Shown one piece after another: positions 1 through 8,920 of a stretch of 64,000 nt of DNA. Made by a program: the position numbers and the translations under genes. How positions within the stretch are numbered: position 1 is the stretch's first letter; every line of letters begins with the position of its first letter. The notes under the pieces were generated by a model. It was not told the origin of the DNA. It saw only the letters and a list, made by a program, of their open reading frames with translations, and searched no databases. The stretch comes from Xanthobacter autotrophicus (GTDB lineage: Bacteria > Pseudomonadota > Alphaproteobacteria > Rhizobiales > Xanthobacteraceae): the NCBI RefSeq assembly GCF_030015065.1, contig NZ_JAIVFN010000001.1, positions 1-64,000 of the forward strand, written 5' to 3'.

Positions 1-370
1 GCCCCACCTCCCCCACGGCGAGGCGCTTGCCGAGCTTGATCAGCTTCGCATCGGCGAACATGGGCCCCGGAGCGGGCTTGCGCAGGAAGTTGATGGACAG
101 GCTGGTGGTCACGGCAAGCCCCACCGGCCCGATCTGTCCCAGCAGGGCCACGTAGATGGCCACGTCCGCCAACGCCATCATGGCGGGGCCGGAGACCGTG
201 CCGCCGGGGCGCAGGTGGCTCTCGTCCGCATCGAGGCGGACCGTGGCGACGTTGCGGCCGACGCTCTCCACATGGTGCGGCTTGCCCGGCCCGAAGGCCT
301 GGGGAAACTCCCGCGTGAGGAAGGCTTCCAGCTCCTTCACCGACATCACCGCACCGCGCGCCGCGTCCAT
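1..370 (-). CDS. PaaI-type hotdog-fold thioesterase (partial, 3' end outside window)
   Basis: The first 123 codons lie in the window and the stop is beyond the left edge. The visible protein begins MDAARGAVMSVKELEAFL and continues into RPGGTVSGPAMMALADVA, the helix region of PaaI-like acyl-CoA thioesterases, where the Asp of ALAD is the expected catalytic acid. It then runs through SLSINFLRKPAPG, the usual beta strand of the hotdog fold. The family hydrolyses acyl- or aryl-CoA esters in the cytoplasm. The gene is divergent from the crotonase-fold gene that starts at 477, which suggests a shared acyl-CoA role, but the substrate cannot be read from sequence. The start at 370 gives a normal N-terminus; the internal ATG eight codons later is an alternative. 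Confidence 0.8.
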   Translation of the reverse strand, partial: MDAARGAVMSVKELEAFLTREFPQAFGPGKPHHVESVGRNVATVRLDADESHLRPGGTVSGPAMMALADVAIYVALLGQIGPVGLAVTTSLSINFLRKPAPGPMFADAKLIKLGKRLAVGEVG

Positions 371-476
371 GCCGCTCGTCCCCTGCCCTTGAATGCGCTT
401 TGGCCCCGGCTCGCGCCGGCCGCTTCTTGTGAATAGGATAGTACCCTGAAGGTCAAACATAAGAGGGCGGAAACCC

Positions 477-1307
477 ATGTCGGCTGTGCCATCGGCCCAC
501 CCCGTCGCCAGCGCGGCGTCCCCGATCGTGACGCTGAGCTGCGATGACGGCGTTGCGACGCTCACGCTGGCGCGGCCGGAGCAGCGCAACAGCCTCTCCG
601 AGGCGATGATGGCCGCGCTCACCTCCGCGCTCGCGGCTGTTGCGGCTGACACCTCGGTGCGCGCCGTGGTGCTGGCGGCGGAAGGCCCGGTCTATTCCGC
701 CGGCCACGACCTGAAGGAGATCCAGAGCCATCGTGGCGATGCCGACCGGGGTCGGGCCTATTTCGAGGACGTGCTGAAGCGCTGCGCCACGCTGATGACC
801 GCCATCGTCCGCCTGCCCCAGCCGGTGATCGCGGCCGTGGAAGGCATGGCCACCGCCGCCGGCTGCCAGCTGGTGGCGAGCTGCGACCTTGCCGTGGCCG
901 GCGAGAAGGCGCGCTTCTGCACGCCGGGCGTGAATATCGGCCTGTTCTGCCACACCCCCATGGTGGCGCTTTCGCGCAACCTGGTGCGCAAGCACGCCAT
1001 GGAGATGCTGCTGCTGGGCGAATGGGTGGAGGCGCAGGAGGCCCACCGCATGGGCCTCGTCAACCGGGTGGCGCCGGCCGGCGAGGCGCTGTCCGCGGCG
1101 CAGGCCCTCGCCCGGCGCATCGCCGAAAAGTCCCAGGTGCCGGTGAAACTGGGCAAGGCTGCCTTCTACACCCAGATGGAGATGGGCCTCGACGACGCCT
1201 ATGCCTATGCCTCCCGCGTCATGGCCGAAAACATGCTGGCCCGCGACGCCGACGAAGGCATGTCCGCGGTACTCGCAAAGCGCGCACCCTCCTGGGAGGA
1301 CCGGTGA
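477..1307 (+). CDS. enoyl-CoA hydratase/isomerase (crotonase) family protein, ECHDC3-like
   Basis: This 276-residue protein has the crotonase fold: the SAGHDLKE strand-turn (about residues 74-81) and TAAGCQLVASCDLA (126-139) form the CoA oxyanion hole. Against rat mitochondrial enoyl-CoA hydratase, the two catalytic glutamates appear to be replaced: Gln131 sits where GCEL has Glu, and Gly151 sits in TPGVNIG where QPEILLG has Glu. Simple hydration of trans-2-enoyl-CoA is therefore doubtful, and another crotonase-type reaction or a non-catalytic role is possible. A GAGG-like ribosome site precedes the ATG at 477. The gene is divergent from the thioesterase at the left edge. Family is certain; reaction is unknown. 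Confidence 0.85.
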   Translation: MSAVPSAHPVASAASPIVTLSCDDGVATLTLARPEQRNSLSEAMMAALTSALAAVAADTSVRAVVLAAEGPVYSAGHDLKEIQSHRGDADRGRAYFEDVLKRCATLMTAIVRLPQPVIAAVEGMATAAGCQLVASCDLAVAGEKARFCTPGVNIGLFCHTPMVALSRNLVRKHAMEMLLLGEWVEAQEAHRMGLVNRVAPAGEALSAAQALARRIAEKSQVPVKLGKAAFYTQMEMGLDDAYAYASRVMAENMLARDADEGMSAVLAKRAPSWEDR

Positions 1308-1534
1308 CAGCCCTGCCCTGACGGAGGTGTTGCGGCCCCTGTTTACCAACCATCAACCATAATCCGCTCAACTCGACACAGGCTGGCGCGACTCGTGCCG
1401 CCTGCGAGGGCCCGTTCCGACCGGCGTGTTCCACGCGTGCGGCCGGGGAAATGGTCCCTTCCTCGAAGTTTCGGGACGGCCCGTGGGCGGCTTATCTGAG
1501 CCTCGACGGGTCCGGCTCCGGGGAGAGCGGCCCA

Positions 1535-2983
1535 ATGGCGCACACGGATGTGGCGCACACGGATATGGCTCAGGCACCCGCCGCAGGGGGGTGGTCGGCG
1601 CGCGCTTGGCGTCCCAGCCTCTGGCAGGTGGCGTGGCTGGCCCTTCTCCTGGCCGTCGTTGCCAGTTTCTTCCCGCTCCGCTTTACCGCCACCACCACCA
1701 TTGCCTTCGATGTGGGCGCCCAGCCGCCGGCCATGGCGGCGCGCGGCGTGGCGCAGGTGCTCGCCTCGCGCGAACTCGCCTACAAGGCTGTCGACCGGCT
1801 CGGGAGCGATGACCGGGCGCGGCTGGCGGGCGGCTTCGGGATTCGCCTTCCCGGTGCCCGCGCCGATGCCGAGGAGCGCCCGGAGCCCGTGCGCGCCGCC
1901 TGGCGGCTCCTGGATGATCTCAACGTCACCACCATCAATGGCGGGCGGGGCCTTCGCCTGACCCTCTCGGCCCCGACACCATCCCTCGCCCTGCGTGCGG
2001 CGGATGCCTACGTGGCCGCCTTTCTCGCCCTGGACGCGGAGACGCGCGCCGCGGCCGACGAGCCCGCCACACTTCCGACCCTGCGGCACGGGGAGAGCGC
2101 GCACGTCGCCTTCCTGCCCGATCCCCCGCGCCCGCTCGCGCTGGCCCTGCTCCTGGCGGCGGCCGTGACCCTGCTGCTTGCCCAGCGCAACGCCGCCGCG
2201 GAGCCCGAAGTCGAAGGGCCGCTCACCGGCACCGACCTGCCGCTTGAGCTGAAGGGCAGCCATCGCATCGCCTGGCTCGGCGGTCCGGACGGCGGGCTTG
2301 AGATCGAGCCGGCGGTAGCCCGCCTTGCCGCCCAGATGGCGCGGTCCGGCACCTCCTCTCTTGTCATCCTGACTTCCGATGATCTGCCGGAGGCCTCGGC
2401 CGCCTGCGCCGTCGCCCTGGCCCGGCGGCTGTCGGACGAGGCGCGGGTTGCATTGGTGGCGCTCGACGGCGCGTCCGAGAACCTCGCGACCCTCGTTGCG
2501 GACCCGTGGTCGCCGGGCATGAGCGAGCTTCTGTTCGGGGTCGCCGGCTTCGGCGAAACCATCCATCGCGATGCCCATTCGCGTGCCCATGTGATCCCGC
2601 CCGGCCGCGATGCGCGTGGCGGGCCGGCCGTAATCGGGGCGGAGCGTCTGGCGCTCGTGCTCGAATCGTTGAAGCGCACCTACGATTATGTGGTGGTCGC
2701 CGCCCCCAGCCTGTCCGGCGCCAATGGTGGGGAACGGCTTTCAGCTCTCGACCCGCTGGTGGTGTGCCTCAGTGCCGACACCGCGCCCTCGACTGCGGCC
2801 GTGGAAAGCTTCGATGCGCTGGCGGAGCAGCGGTTCGCCCGCGTGGTGATGCTCTGCCTCGCCCTGCCGCCGGCCGAGAATGAAGGCGCCGAAGACGAGG
2901 GGAGGCCCCTGCCCACCATCGACGTGGTTGCAAGCCGCTCGCTGCACCGCGAGACGTCCATGCGTTACGCCGGCGCAGCTTGA
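1535..2983 (+). CDS. Wzz/GumC-like membrane protein with degenerate BY-kinase-type ATPase domain
   Basis: A 482-residue protein from the ATG at 1535, chosen because GGGGAGAG sits 7 bases upstream; an earlier in-frame ATG at 1451 has no usable ribosome site. Two membrane helices (about residues 30-49 and 200-217) bracket a periplasmic segment, the layout of polysaccharide co-polymerases of the Wzz/GumC type. The cytoplasmic C-terminal half resembles the P-loop domain of bacterial tyrosine kinases: VILTSDD and ALVALDG occupy the Walker A and A' strands, and YDYVVVAAPSL the Walker B strand. The Walker A Gly-Lys-Ser/Thr is absent, the Asp of Walker B is replaced, and there is no tyrosine-rich tail. 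A role in surface polysaccharide chain-length control is inferred. No glycosyltransferases lie nearby. Confidence 0.6.
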   Translation: MAHTDVAHTDMAQAPAAGGWSARAWRPSLWQVAWLALLLAVVASFFPLRFTATTTIAFDVGAQPPAMAARGVAQVLASRELAYKAVDRLGSDDRARLAGGFGIRLPGARADAEERPEPVRAAWRLLDDLNVTTINGGRGLRLTLSAPTPSLALRAADAYVAAFLALDAETRAAADEPATLPTLRHGESAHVAFLPDPPRPLALALLLAAAVTLLLAQRNAAAEPEVEGPLTGTDLPLELKGSHRIAWLGGPDGGLEIEPAVARLAAQMARSGTSSLVILTSDDLPEASAACAVALARRLSDEARVALVALDGASENLATLVADPWSPGMSELLFGVAGFGETIHRDAHSRAHVIPPGRDARGGPAVIGAERLALVLESLKRTYDYVVVAAPSLSGANGGERLSALDPLVVCLSADTAPSTAAVESFDALAEQRFARVVMLCLALPPAENEGAEDEGRPLPTIDVVASRSLHRETSMRYAGAA

Positions 2984-2998
2984 AAGCCGAGCTAATTA

Positions 2999-3031
2999 TT
3001 AGCCGACGAATTAAATAAATAAGCCGGCTAA
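2999..3031. terminator. AT-rich inverted repeat after the Wzz-like gene
   Basis: TTAGCCG (2999-3005) and CGGCTAA (3025-3031) form a perfect 7-bp stem around an AT-rich loop, shortly after the stop at 2983. The surrounding 60 bases are far more AT-rich than the rest of the window. It may act as a terminator or insulator between the two convergent genes. There is no clean T-run, so the assignment is tentative. Confidence 0.35.
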
Positions 3032-3152
3032 TTTATGCATTGAAGCATAGGGATTTGCCGTGCGGAAAATGCCCCGGGCGCGCCTTCGGCCGGCTCATCT
3101 CCTGCGTGAGAAAAGCCATATAATACATTGAAATTTATTTTTCTTTCGGCCT

Positions 3153-3365
3153 TTACGCCTTGCGGTCCGGCTGTTCCATCCACCGGATCAGCAGCCCGCC
3201 GGGAATGATCCAGAGCACTCCGAGCAGGATGTAGCAGATCATCTGCCAGAACCAGCCGAGCTCGGTCACGCGGCCCTGCGCCAGCGCCATTGCCGAAAGA
3301 GCCCAGAACACCACGAGGAGGAGCAGCAGCACCGTGCCGATGAGCTTTCGGATGCGTTGGGGCAT
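3153..3365 (-). CDS. DUF2842 small membrane protein
   Basis: A 70-residue protein beginning MPQRIRKLIGTVLLLLLVV, with two membrane helices (about residues 8-29 and 39-60) and the closing motif PGGLLIRWME. This matches the DUF2842 family, which is confined to alphaproteobacteria; its function is unknown. It is divergent from ctaA, a recurring arrangement that may point to cytochrome oxidase assembly, but that is inference. The short length is normal for the family. Confidence 0.85.
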   Translation of the reverse strand: MPQRIRKLIGTVLLLLLVVFWALSAMALAQGRVTELGWFWQMICYILLGVLWIIPGGLLIRWMEQPDRKA

Positions 3366-3617
3366 GGTCCTGCTGTCCTCCTCTTGCCATCACATGGTCC
3401 GGCGAACCGATGGGCATGCGGCACCCGCGCCCTTGCGCGCCCTATCCGCCCTCTATAACGGATCGAAGTCGAGGGGCCAGTGCACGTTCCGTCAGCGCCC
3501 ATGGCGCGCGGCGGGCAAATGCGATCATTGAGGCTTGCGCCAGTTCCGGAGCCGGCGGACGGATCGGCCCACGAGGCAGCCTCCGCCCCCGGACAGCGCA
3601 CGGAAGCTGAGGGACAC

Positions 3618-4709
3618 ATGCCGCACGCCGAGGCCATCACTTTGACCCCAGACCGACACCGCCCTGGTCTCGCCAGCGTGCGCCTGTGGCTTTATGCCGT
3701 CGCCGCGCTGATCGTCGCCATGGTGGTGGTGGGCGGCGCGACCCGCCTCACCGAATCGGGCCTGTCCATTACCGAATGGAAGCCGGTCACCGGCGCCCTG
3801 CCCCCGCTGTCGCAGGCGGACTGGCAGGCGGAATTCGACAAGTACAAGGCCATTCCCCAGTACGAGATCCTCAACAAGGGCATGGGGCTCGAGGCCTTCA
3901 AGCAGATCTACTGGTGGGAATGGGGCCACCGCCTGCTCGGCCGCCTCATCGGCTTTGCCTTCCTGCTGCCATTCCTGTGGTTCGCGTGGCGCGGCGTTCT
4001 ACGCGGGCGCCTGCTGGGGAAGTGCCTCGTCCTGTTCGTCCTGGGCGGGCTTCAGGGCGCGGTCGGCTGGTGGATGGTGGCGTCGGGGCTCACGGCCCGG
4101 GTATCGGTAAGTCAATACCGTCTCGCCATTCACCTGACATTGGCCTGCATCATCCTGTCCGCCATCGTGGCGGTCGCCCGCTCCTTGTCACCGGAGCCGC
4201 GCCGGGCGGTGAGCGGCCGCGTGCGGGCCACCGCGTGGGCGCTGCTGGTGCTGGTGCTGGTGCAGATTTTCGCCGGCGGGCTGGTGGCCGGGCTCGATGC
4301 CGGCATGGCGTACAATACGTGGCCGCTCATGGACGGCCACTTCATACCGCCCGCAGCCCAGCTGGCGGCGGCGGAGCCGTTGTGGCGCAATCTGTTCGAG
4401 AATGCGCTGACGGTGCAGTTCAGCCACCGCATGGTGGCCTATGCCTTGTGGACGCTGGCCTTGCTGCACGCCCTCGACGCCCGCCGGATCGGTGGTGCGG
4501 TGGCGAAGCGTGCCTTTGTGCTGTTCGCCCTCGTGACCGCCCAGGCAATGCTGGGCATCCTCACCCTGATCCATCAGGTGCCCATCGACCTGGCCTTGGC
4601 CCATCAGTTCGGCGCCACCCTCGTGCTGGTGGTGGCGACCCTTCATCTGGGCGGGCTCGCCGCCCCGTCCGGTGCGGCGGCGCCGACGCTGAAGCTGGTG
4701 AAGGGCTGA
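3618..4709 (+). CDS. ctaA: heme A synthase (COX15/CtaA, type 2)
   Basis: Converts heme O to heme A for aa3-type cytochrome oxidase, in the inner membrane. The 363-residue protein has eight membrane helices. It carries the conserved [14 protein letters not shown] loop with a heme-ligand histidine, a second in [12 protein letters not shown], and later histidines in QFSHRMVAY and LAHQFGATL. The start at 3618 is preferred because GAGGGA lies 4-9 bases upstream and the protein then begins [11 protein letters not shown], as expected. Longer in-frame starts from 3480 add only low-complexity sequence. It is divergent from the DUF2842 gene; no other oxidase genes lie in the window. Confidence 0.96.
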   Translation: MPHAEAITLTPDRHRPGLASVRLWLYAVAALIVAMVVVGGATRLTESGLSITEWKPVTGALPPLSQADWQAEFDKYKAIPQYEILNKGMGLEAFKQIYWWEWGHRLLGRLIGFAFLLPFLWFAWRGVLRGRLLGKCLVLFVLGGLQGAVGWWMVASGLTARVSVSQYRLAIHLTLACIILSAIVAVARSLSPEPRRAVSGRVRATAWALLVLVLVQIFAGGLVAGLDAGMAYNTWPLMDGHFIPPAAQLAAAEPLWRNLFENALTVQFSHRMVAYALWTLALLHALDARRIGGAVAKRAFVLFALVTAQAMLGILTLIHQVPIDLALAHQFGATLVLVVATLHLGGLAAPSGAAAPTLKLVKG

Positions 4710-4786
4710 ATGCCTTTACCAGCAGTAGCTTGGAGCCGGATTTGCCCAGTTTGATTCAGCTGGGTGCGTGTGTTCTTTCCTTATGT

Positions 4787-4840
4787 TTAGAGGGCGGTTC
4801 ACCGAGCAAATTGGTTCAATCTGATCGGATCGCTCTCTAG
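4787..4840 (-). repeat. palindromic intergenic repeat, family A, copy 1
   Basis: A 54-bp stretch running from TTAGAGGGCGG to CGCTCTCTAG. It matches, in opposite orientation and over the same 54-bp length, the sequence at 21967-22020. Similarity continues upstream to about 4765 (a purine/pyrimidine-rich tract that reads AAAGAACACACGC on the other strand). The repeat ends inside the lrgB stop codon. The core around GAGCAAATTGGTTCAAT is a decayed version of the perfect palindrome in copy 2. Confidence 0.75.
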
Positions 4841-5532
4841 GTCATCAGGGCGGCGACGATGGGCGCCATCAGCACGTTGAACAGGCCGGCCAGTACCATC
4901 ACCAAGCCGGCTATGGAGCCTTCCTCCCCGCCGATCTGGTGGGCGCGGGCGACGCCGGCGCCATGGGCGCCCATGCCGAACAGGGCGCCGCGCGCAAGTG
5001 ACGAGCGCAGCGGCATCAGCTTCATCACCACCTCGCCGATCGCCGCGCCGCAGATGCCGGTGACGATTACGAACACGGCCGTGAGGTCGGGCACGCCGCC
5101 GATATCCCCGGAGACGGTCATGGCGAAGGGCGTGGAGGTGGAGCGCGGCATCAGGCTGAGCTGGAGCGTGTGCGACAGGCCCAGCAGGTCCGCCAGCAGG
5201 AAGGCCGTGGACATGGCCAGCGTCGATCCCACCAGCACGCCCACCAGCAGCACCGGCCAGTGTCGGCGGATGAGCGCGCGCTGCTCGTAGATGGGGATGG
5301 CGAAGGCCACCGTCGCCGGCCCCATCATCAGCACCAGCCAGTGGGTGCCGCGGATATAGTCCGCATAACCCGTGTGAAGGCTGAGGGCGATGATGCCCAC
5401 TGCCACCGGGGTGAGAAGCAGCGGCGAGGTCCACCAGAAGCGCCAGCGTCGGGCGACAAGCCGTGCCGCCGCATAGCAGCCGATGGTCACCGCCGACCAG
5501 AACAGGGTGGCGAACAGGGGGTCACGCAACAT
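4837..5532 (-). CDS. lrgB: LrgB/CidB family membrane protein
   Basis: A 231-residue polytopic membrane protein with the family landmarks SLMPRSTSTPFAM, DIGGVPDLTAVFVIVTGI and GMGAHGAGVARA. LrgAB/CidAB proteins are holin-like or small-metabolite exporters linked to cell lysis, pyruvate or glycolate transport; which applies here cannot be told. The start overlaps the end of the LrgA gene by 11 bases (5522-5532), so translation is probably coupled. The divergent LysR gene is the likely regulator. Confidence 0.9.
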   Translation of the reverse strand: MLRDPLFATLFWSAVTIGCYAAARLVARRWRFWWTSPLLLTPVAVGIIALSLHTGYADYIRGTHWLVLMMGPATVAFAIPIYEQRALIRRHWPVLLVGVLVGSTLAMSTAFLLADLLGLSHTLQLSLMPRSTSTPFAMTVSGDIGGVPDLTAVFVIVTGICGAAIGEVVMKLMPLRSSLARGALFGMGAHGAGVARAHQIGGEEGSIAGLVMVLAGLFNVLMAPIVAALMT

Positions 5533-5920
5533 GGCCCGCCTCCGGAGCCACGGTGCGCATGCGCCAGCGATAGCACAGGTCCACCGCCAGCGCGGTGCCG
5601 CCCATGACCATGACGGTGCCGGCGAGAATCACCGCGGCGATCTTGAGACCCACGAGGCCCATCAGCTCGCCATGGTCGAGGATGGCCATCACCGCCGGAA
5701 CGAAGAAGAGCAACATTTCAGCCAGCAGCCACCCCGCCCCGCGCCGCACCACGGCCGGCCGGATATGGCCGGTGGCGAGCAGCGCCAGCACCACCACCAT
5801 GCCGACAATGCCGCCGGGCAGAGGCAGATGGGTGAGCCGCACCGTCGCTTCCCCAACAGCCCAGAAGCCGGCGAGAACCGCGATCTGAAGGATCATGCTG
5901 CGATGCAATATCGCCCGCAT
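5522..5920 (-). CDS. lrgA: LrgA/CidA family holin-like membrane protein
   Basis: Predicted partner of LrgB in the inner membrane. From the ATG at 5920 it has 132 residues and four membrane helices, with GEATVRLTHLPLPGGIVGMVV as the family signature near the N-terminus (the glycine-proline turn is diagnostic). No good ribosome site decides the start: codons at 5974 and 5896 are also possible, and the last would give a typical LrgA N-terminus (MILQIAVLAGFW). The sequence just upstream is rich in TGCGCA repeats, which argues for a start near 5896-5920. Overlaps lrgB. Confidence 0.85.
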   Translation of the reverse strand: MRAILHRSMILQIAVLAGFWAVGEATVRLTHLPLPGGIVGMVVVLALLATGHIRPAVVRRGAGWLLAEMLLFFVPAVMAILDHGELMGLVGLKIAAVILAGTVMVMGGTALAVDLCYRWRMRTVAPEAGHVA

Positions 5921-6040
5921 GCTGCGCAGTATGTTGCGCAATATATGTTGATGGGACAAGGAATGTGAAGACATTGGGGCAGACACCGTTCGGCACCTGA
6001 AGTGCCATTGCCGGCAATATAGTATGCGTCGCAGCATGAT
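5892..6040. promoter_or_regulatory. lrgAB-lysR control region with long-range inverted repeat
   Basis: Between lrgA and the divergent LysR gene, the 15-mer at 5892-5906 reappears inverted at 6026-6040 (14 of 15 matches, core TCGCAGCATGAT). TGCGCA occurs twice 12 bases apart (5923-5928, 5935-5940). Spaced repeats beside a divergent LysR gene are typical places for the activator and its target promoter. Binding is inferred. The left part overlaps the beginning of lrgA. Confidence 0.35.
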
Positions 6041-6084
6041 GAAAATGAATTGACTGAATTAATATCATTCCATAATCGCATGAT

Positions 6085-6978
6085 ATGGAACTTCGCACGC
6101 TCAAGGTTTTCGTGGAGGTGGTGCGGCAGGGCGGTTTCTCCCATGCGGCCAAGGCGCTGTTTTCAACGCAGCCCACCGTCTCGAAGGCGGTGAAGCAGCT
6201 GGAGGACGAACTGGGCGTGCCCCTGCTCGACCGCATCGGCCACCGAAGCCAGCTCACCGCGGCGGGCGAGATCGTCTATCGTCGCGCCCTGACCCTGCTG
6301 GCGGAGCGTGAGGGCCTCATCGCCGAGCTGGACGACCTGCGCGGCCTCAGGCGCGGCAGCCTGCGCCTCGGCCTGCCGCCGCTGGGCGCCAGCACCCTGT
6401 TCGCGCCGCTGTTCGCCATCTTCCGGGCGCGTTATCCGGGCATCGACATCCGCCTCACCGAACACGGCTCGAAGCGGCTGGAGGAAATGCTGCTGGAGGG
6501 CGAGGTGGAACTCGCCGGCTCGCTCATCCCGGTGCGCGATGTCTTCGACGCGCAACCGGTGCGGCGCGAGCCTCTGATGGCGGTGCTGCCCAAGGCTCAC
6601 CCCCTGGCGGGGGACGAAAGCACCGGCATCGCGGCGCTGGCGTCATCGCCCTTCATCCTGTTCGAGGGCGGCTTCGCCCTCAACCAGGTGCTTGAGGACG
6701 CCTGCGCCCGCAACGGCTTCGCCCCGCAGGTGGCGGCGCGCAGCGGGCAGATCGACTTCATCGTGGAACTGGCGGGGGCGGGCCTCGGCATAGCCTTCCT
6801 GCCCCGCACCATCGCCGAGCAGAGGGCGACACCCTCCGTCGCCCTCACCCGGCTCGACGAGCCGGGCACCGAATGGCAGATGGCCATCGTCTGGCGGCAG
6901 GGCAGCTACCTCTCCCACGCCGCGCGCGCGTGGCTGGAGCTCACGCGCGAGGTCTATGGTCCCGAGGGCTCCGGCTGA
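6085..6978 (+). CDS. LysR-family transcriptional regulator, probable regulator of lrgAB
   Basis: A 297-residue LysR regulator. The N-terminal winged helix-turn-helix spans about residues 1-60 (GGFSHAAKALFSTQPTVSKA is the recognition part), followed by the linker helix and a periplasmic-binding-protein-like effector domain from about 90. It starts at the ATG at 6085 and is divergent from lrgAB with about 165 bases between starts, the standard layout for a LysR protein controlling its neighbour. CidR-type regulators of lrg/cid genes belong to this family. The effector is unknown. Confidence 0.9.
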   Translation: MELRTLKVFVEVVRQGGFSHAAKALFSTQPTVSKAVKQLEDELGVPLLDRIGHRSQLTAAGEIVYRRALTLLAEREGLIAELDDLRGLRRGSLRLGLPPLGASTLFAPLFAIFRARYPGIDIRLTEHGSKRLEEMLLEGEVELAGSLIPVRDVFDAQPVRREPLMAVLPKAHPLAGDESTGIAALASSPFILFEGGFALNQVLEDACARNGFAPQVAARSGQIDFIVELAGAGLGIAFLPRTIAEQRATPSVALTRLDEPGTEWQMAIVWRQGSYLSHAARAWLELTREVYGPEGSG

Positions 6979-6987
6979 GGCCGCGCC

Positions 6988-8289
6988 TCAGACCTTCGCC
7001 AGCGCCTGCTCGAGGTCGCCGATGATGTCGGCGACATCCTCGATGCCCACCGAGAGGCGCACCACTTCCGGCCCGGCGCCCGCCGCAACCTTGGCGTCGT
7101 CGGCCAGCTGGCGATGGGTGGTGGAGGCCGGGTGGATGATGAGGGAGCGTGTGTCGCCGATATTGGCGAGATGGGAGAACAGCTCCACGTTCGACACCAG
7201 CTTCACGCCCGCCTCGTAGCCGCCCTTCAGGCCGAAGGTGAAGACGGCGCCAGCGCCCTTGGGCAAATACTGCTTCGCCAGGGCATGGTAACGGTCGCTC
7301 GCAAGGCCGGGATAGCTCACCCAGTCCACCTTGGGATGGGCGGCGAGATATTCGGCCACCTTCAGCGCATTCTCGCTGTGCCGCTGCATGCGCAGCCCCA
7401 GCGTCTCGATGCCGGTGAGGATGAGGAAGGCGTTGAAGGGCGACAGCGCCGGACCGAGATCGCGCAGGCCCAGCACCCGGGCTGCGATGGCAAAGGCGAA
7501 ATTGCCGAAGGTCTCGTGCAGCACCATGCCGGAATATTCCGGCCGCGGCTTGGACAGGAACGGATAGCGATCAGTGGCGGACCAGTCGAAGGTGCCCGCG
7601 TCCACGATCACGCCGCCAATGGAATTGCCGTGGCCGCCCAGGAACTTGGTGGCCGAATGCACGACGATGTCGGCGCCGTGCCTGATGGGCTGCCACAGAT
7701 AGGGCGTCGCCAGCGTATTGTCGACGATGAGCGGCACGCCCGCCTTCTTCGCCACCGCCGAGATGGCGGCGATGTCGGTGACCACGCCGCCGGGATTGGC
7801 GATGCTCTCGGTGAAGATGGCCTTGGTCTTCGGCGTCACCGCCTTCTCGAAGGAGGAGATGTCGTCGGGATCGGCCCACACCACATTCCAGCCGAAGCTC
7901 TTGAAGGCATGGCTGAACTGGTTGATGGAGCCGCCATAGAGCTTGCGGGAGGCGATGAACTCATCCCCCGGCGTCAGCAGGGTATGGAACACCAGGTGCT
8001 GCGCCGCATGGCCCGAGGCCACCGCCAGCGCCGCCGTGCCGCCTTCCAGCGCCGCCACGCGCTCTTCCAGCACCGCATTGGTGGGGTTGGTGATGCGCGA
8101 ATAGATGTTGCCGAAGGTCTGGAGGCCGAACAGGGCCGCGGCGTGGTCCACATCGTCGAACACGAAGGACGTGGTCTGGTAGATGGGGGTCGCCCGCGCG
8201 CCGGTGGTCGGGTCCGGCTGCGCCCCGGCATGGATGGCGAGGGTGGAAAAACCCGGCTCGCGCTGCGGCGCGCTGGTCTCGTCGGTCAT
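6988..8289 (-). CDS. metY: O-acetylhomoserine aminocarboxypropyltransferase (sulfhydrylase)
   Basis: A PLP enzyme of the Cys/Met metabolism family that makes homocysteine from O-acetylhomoserine and sulfide, giving direct sulfhydrylation in methionine synthesis. The 433-residue length fits this subgroup, which is longer than MetB/Met[11 protein letters not shown] places the PLP lysine at 215, VDNT at 189-192 holds the pyridine-binding Asp, and YSRITNPT (63-70) is the substrate and phosphate region. It stands alone, with no met genes beside it, and lies tail-to-tail with the LysR gene. O-succinylhomoserine as substrate cannot be excluded. Confidence 0.92.
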   Translation of the reverse strand: MTDETSAPQREPGFSTLAIHAGAQPDPTTGARATPIYQTTSFVFDDVDHAAALFGLQTFGNIYSRITNPTNAVLEERVAALEGGTAALAVASGHAAQHLVFHTLLTPGDEFIASRKLYGGSINQFSHAFKSFGWNVVWADPDDISSFEKAVTPKTKAIFTESIANPGGVVTDIAAISAVAKKAGVPLIVDNTLATPYLWQPIRHGADIVVHSATKFLGGHGNSIGGVIVDAGTFDWSATDRYPFLSKPRPEYSGMVLHETFGNFAFAIAARVLGLRDLGPALSPFNAFLILTGIETLGLRMQRHSENALKVAEYLAAHPKVDWVSYPGLASDRYHALAKQYLPKGAGAVFTFGLKGGYEAGVKLVSNVELFSHLANIGDTRSLIIHPASTTHRQLADDAKVAAGAGPEVVRLSVGIEDVADIIGDLEQALAKV

Positions 8290-8361
8290 AAGCGCTGTCT
8301 CCCAGTGGCATGACGCCGACCCATGAGGACCCGGCGTGAGTTTTTATATTAAATCGACAGT

Positions 8362-8901
8362 TTATGTATTATTAGGTCCGCGCGGTGCGATGGAAAGCCG
8401 CTGCACCCCCTGCCCCAGCCGCAGCGGCTTGCGGGAGGAGATGGTGCGGGAATTCACACCGGTCCAGCCGATCTCGCCGGAGAGGCGGCCATATTCGATC
8501 TTGGGGCAGCGGTTCATCACCACCTGAAGCCCCGCCGCCTCGGCCCTGGCGGCGGCCTCGTCGTTGCGCACGCCGAGCTGGGTCCACAGCACCTTGGGGA
8601 GGGGGGCGAGCTTGAGAACCTCGTCCACCACCGCCGGCACATGCTCCGGCGCGCGGAACACGTCCACCATGTCGATCGGCTCGGGCACATCCGCGAGCGT
8701 GGCGACGAAGGTGAGGCCCGCCACGGTCTTGCCCGCCTGTCCCGGATTGACCGGGAACACGCGATAGCCGCGCTCGGACAGGTATTTCATGACGAGATAG
8801 GAGGGCCGGGCCGCATTGGCGCTGGCGCCCACGATGGCGATGGTCCGCACCTGGGACAGGATGGCGCGGATATGGGCGTCGTCGTAGCGGTCGTGGTTCA
8901 C
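8362..8901 (-). CDS. CoA-binding (YccU-like) Rossmann-fold protein
   Basis: A 179-residue cytoplasmic protein with one CoA-binding Rossmann domain: TIAIVGASANAARPSYLVM holds the nucleotide loop, and GYRVFPVNPGQ and VDVFRAPEHVPAVVDE follow. Small stand-alone proteins of this type bind CoA or acyl-CoA; the physiological role is unknown. The start is the GTG at 8901 because GAGAGGA lies about 8 bases upstream, and it gives the usual N-terminus. It follows the tatD stop by 19 bases on the same strand, so the two are probably co-transcribed. Confidence 0.85.
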   Translation of the reverse strand: MNHDRYDDAHIRAILSQVRTIAIVGASANAARPSYLVMKYLSERGYRVFPVNPGQAGKTVAGLTFVATLADVPEPIDMVDVFRAPEHVPAVVDEVLKLAPLPKVLWTQLGVRNDEAAARAEAAGLQVVMNRCPKIEYGRLSGEIGWTGVNSRTISSRKPLRLGQGVQRLSIAPRGPNNT

Positions 8902-8920
8902 CGGGCGCGTCCTCTCGCGT

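Noticed and set aside
453-1349. Long minus-strand frame opposite the crotonase gene
   Set aside because: It mirrors the real gene; its protein is rich in His/Arg/Gly with no domain, a usual effect of GC-rich codon use.
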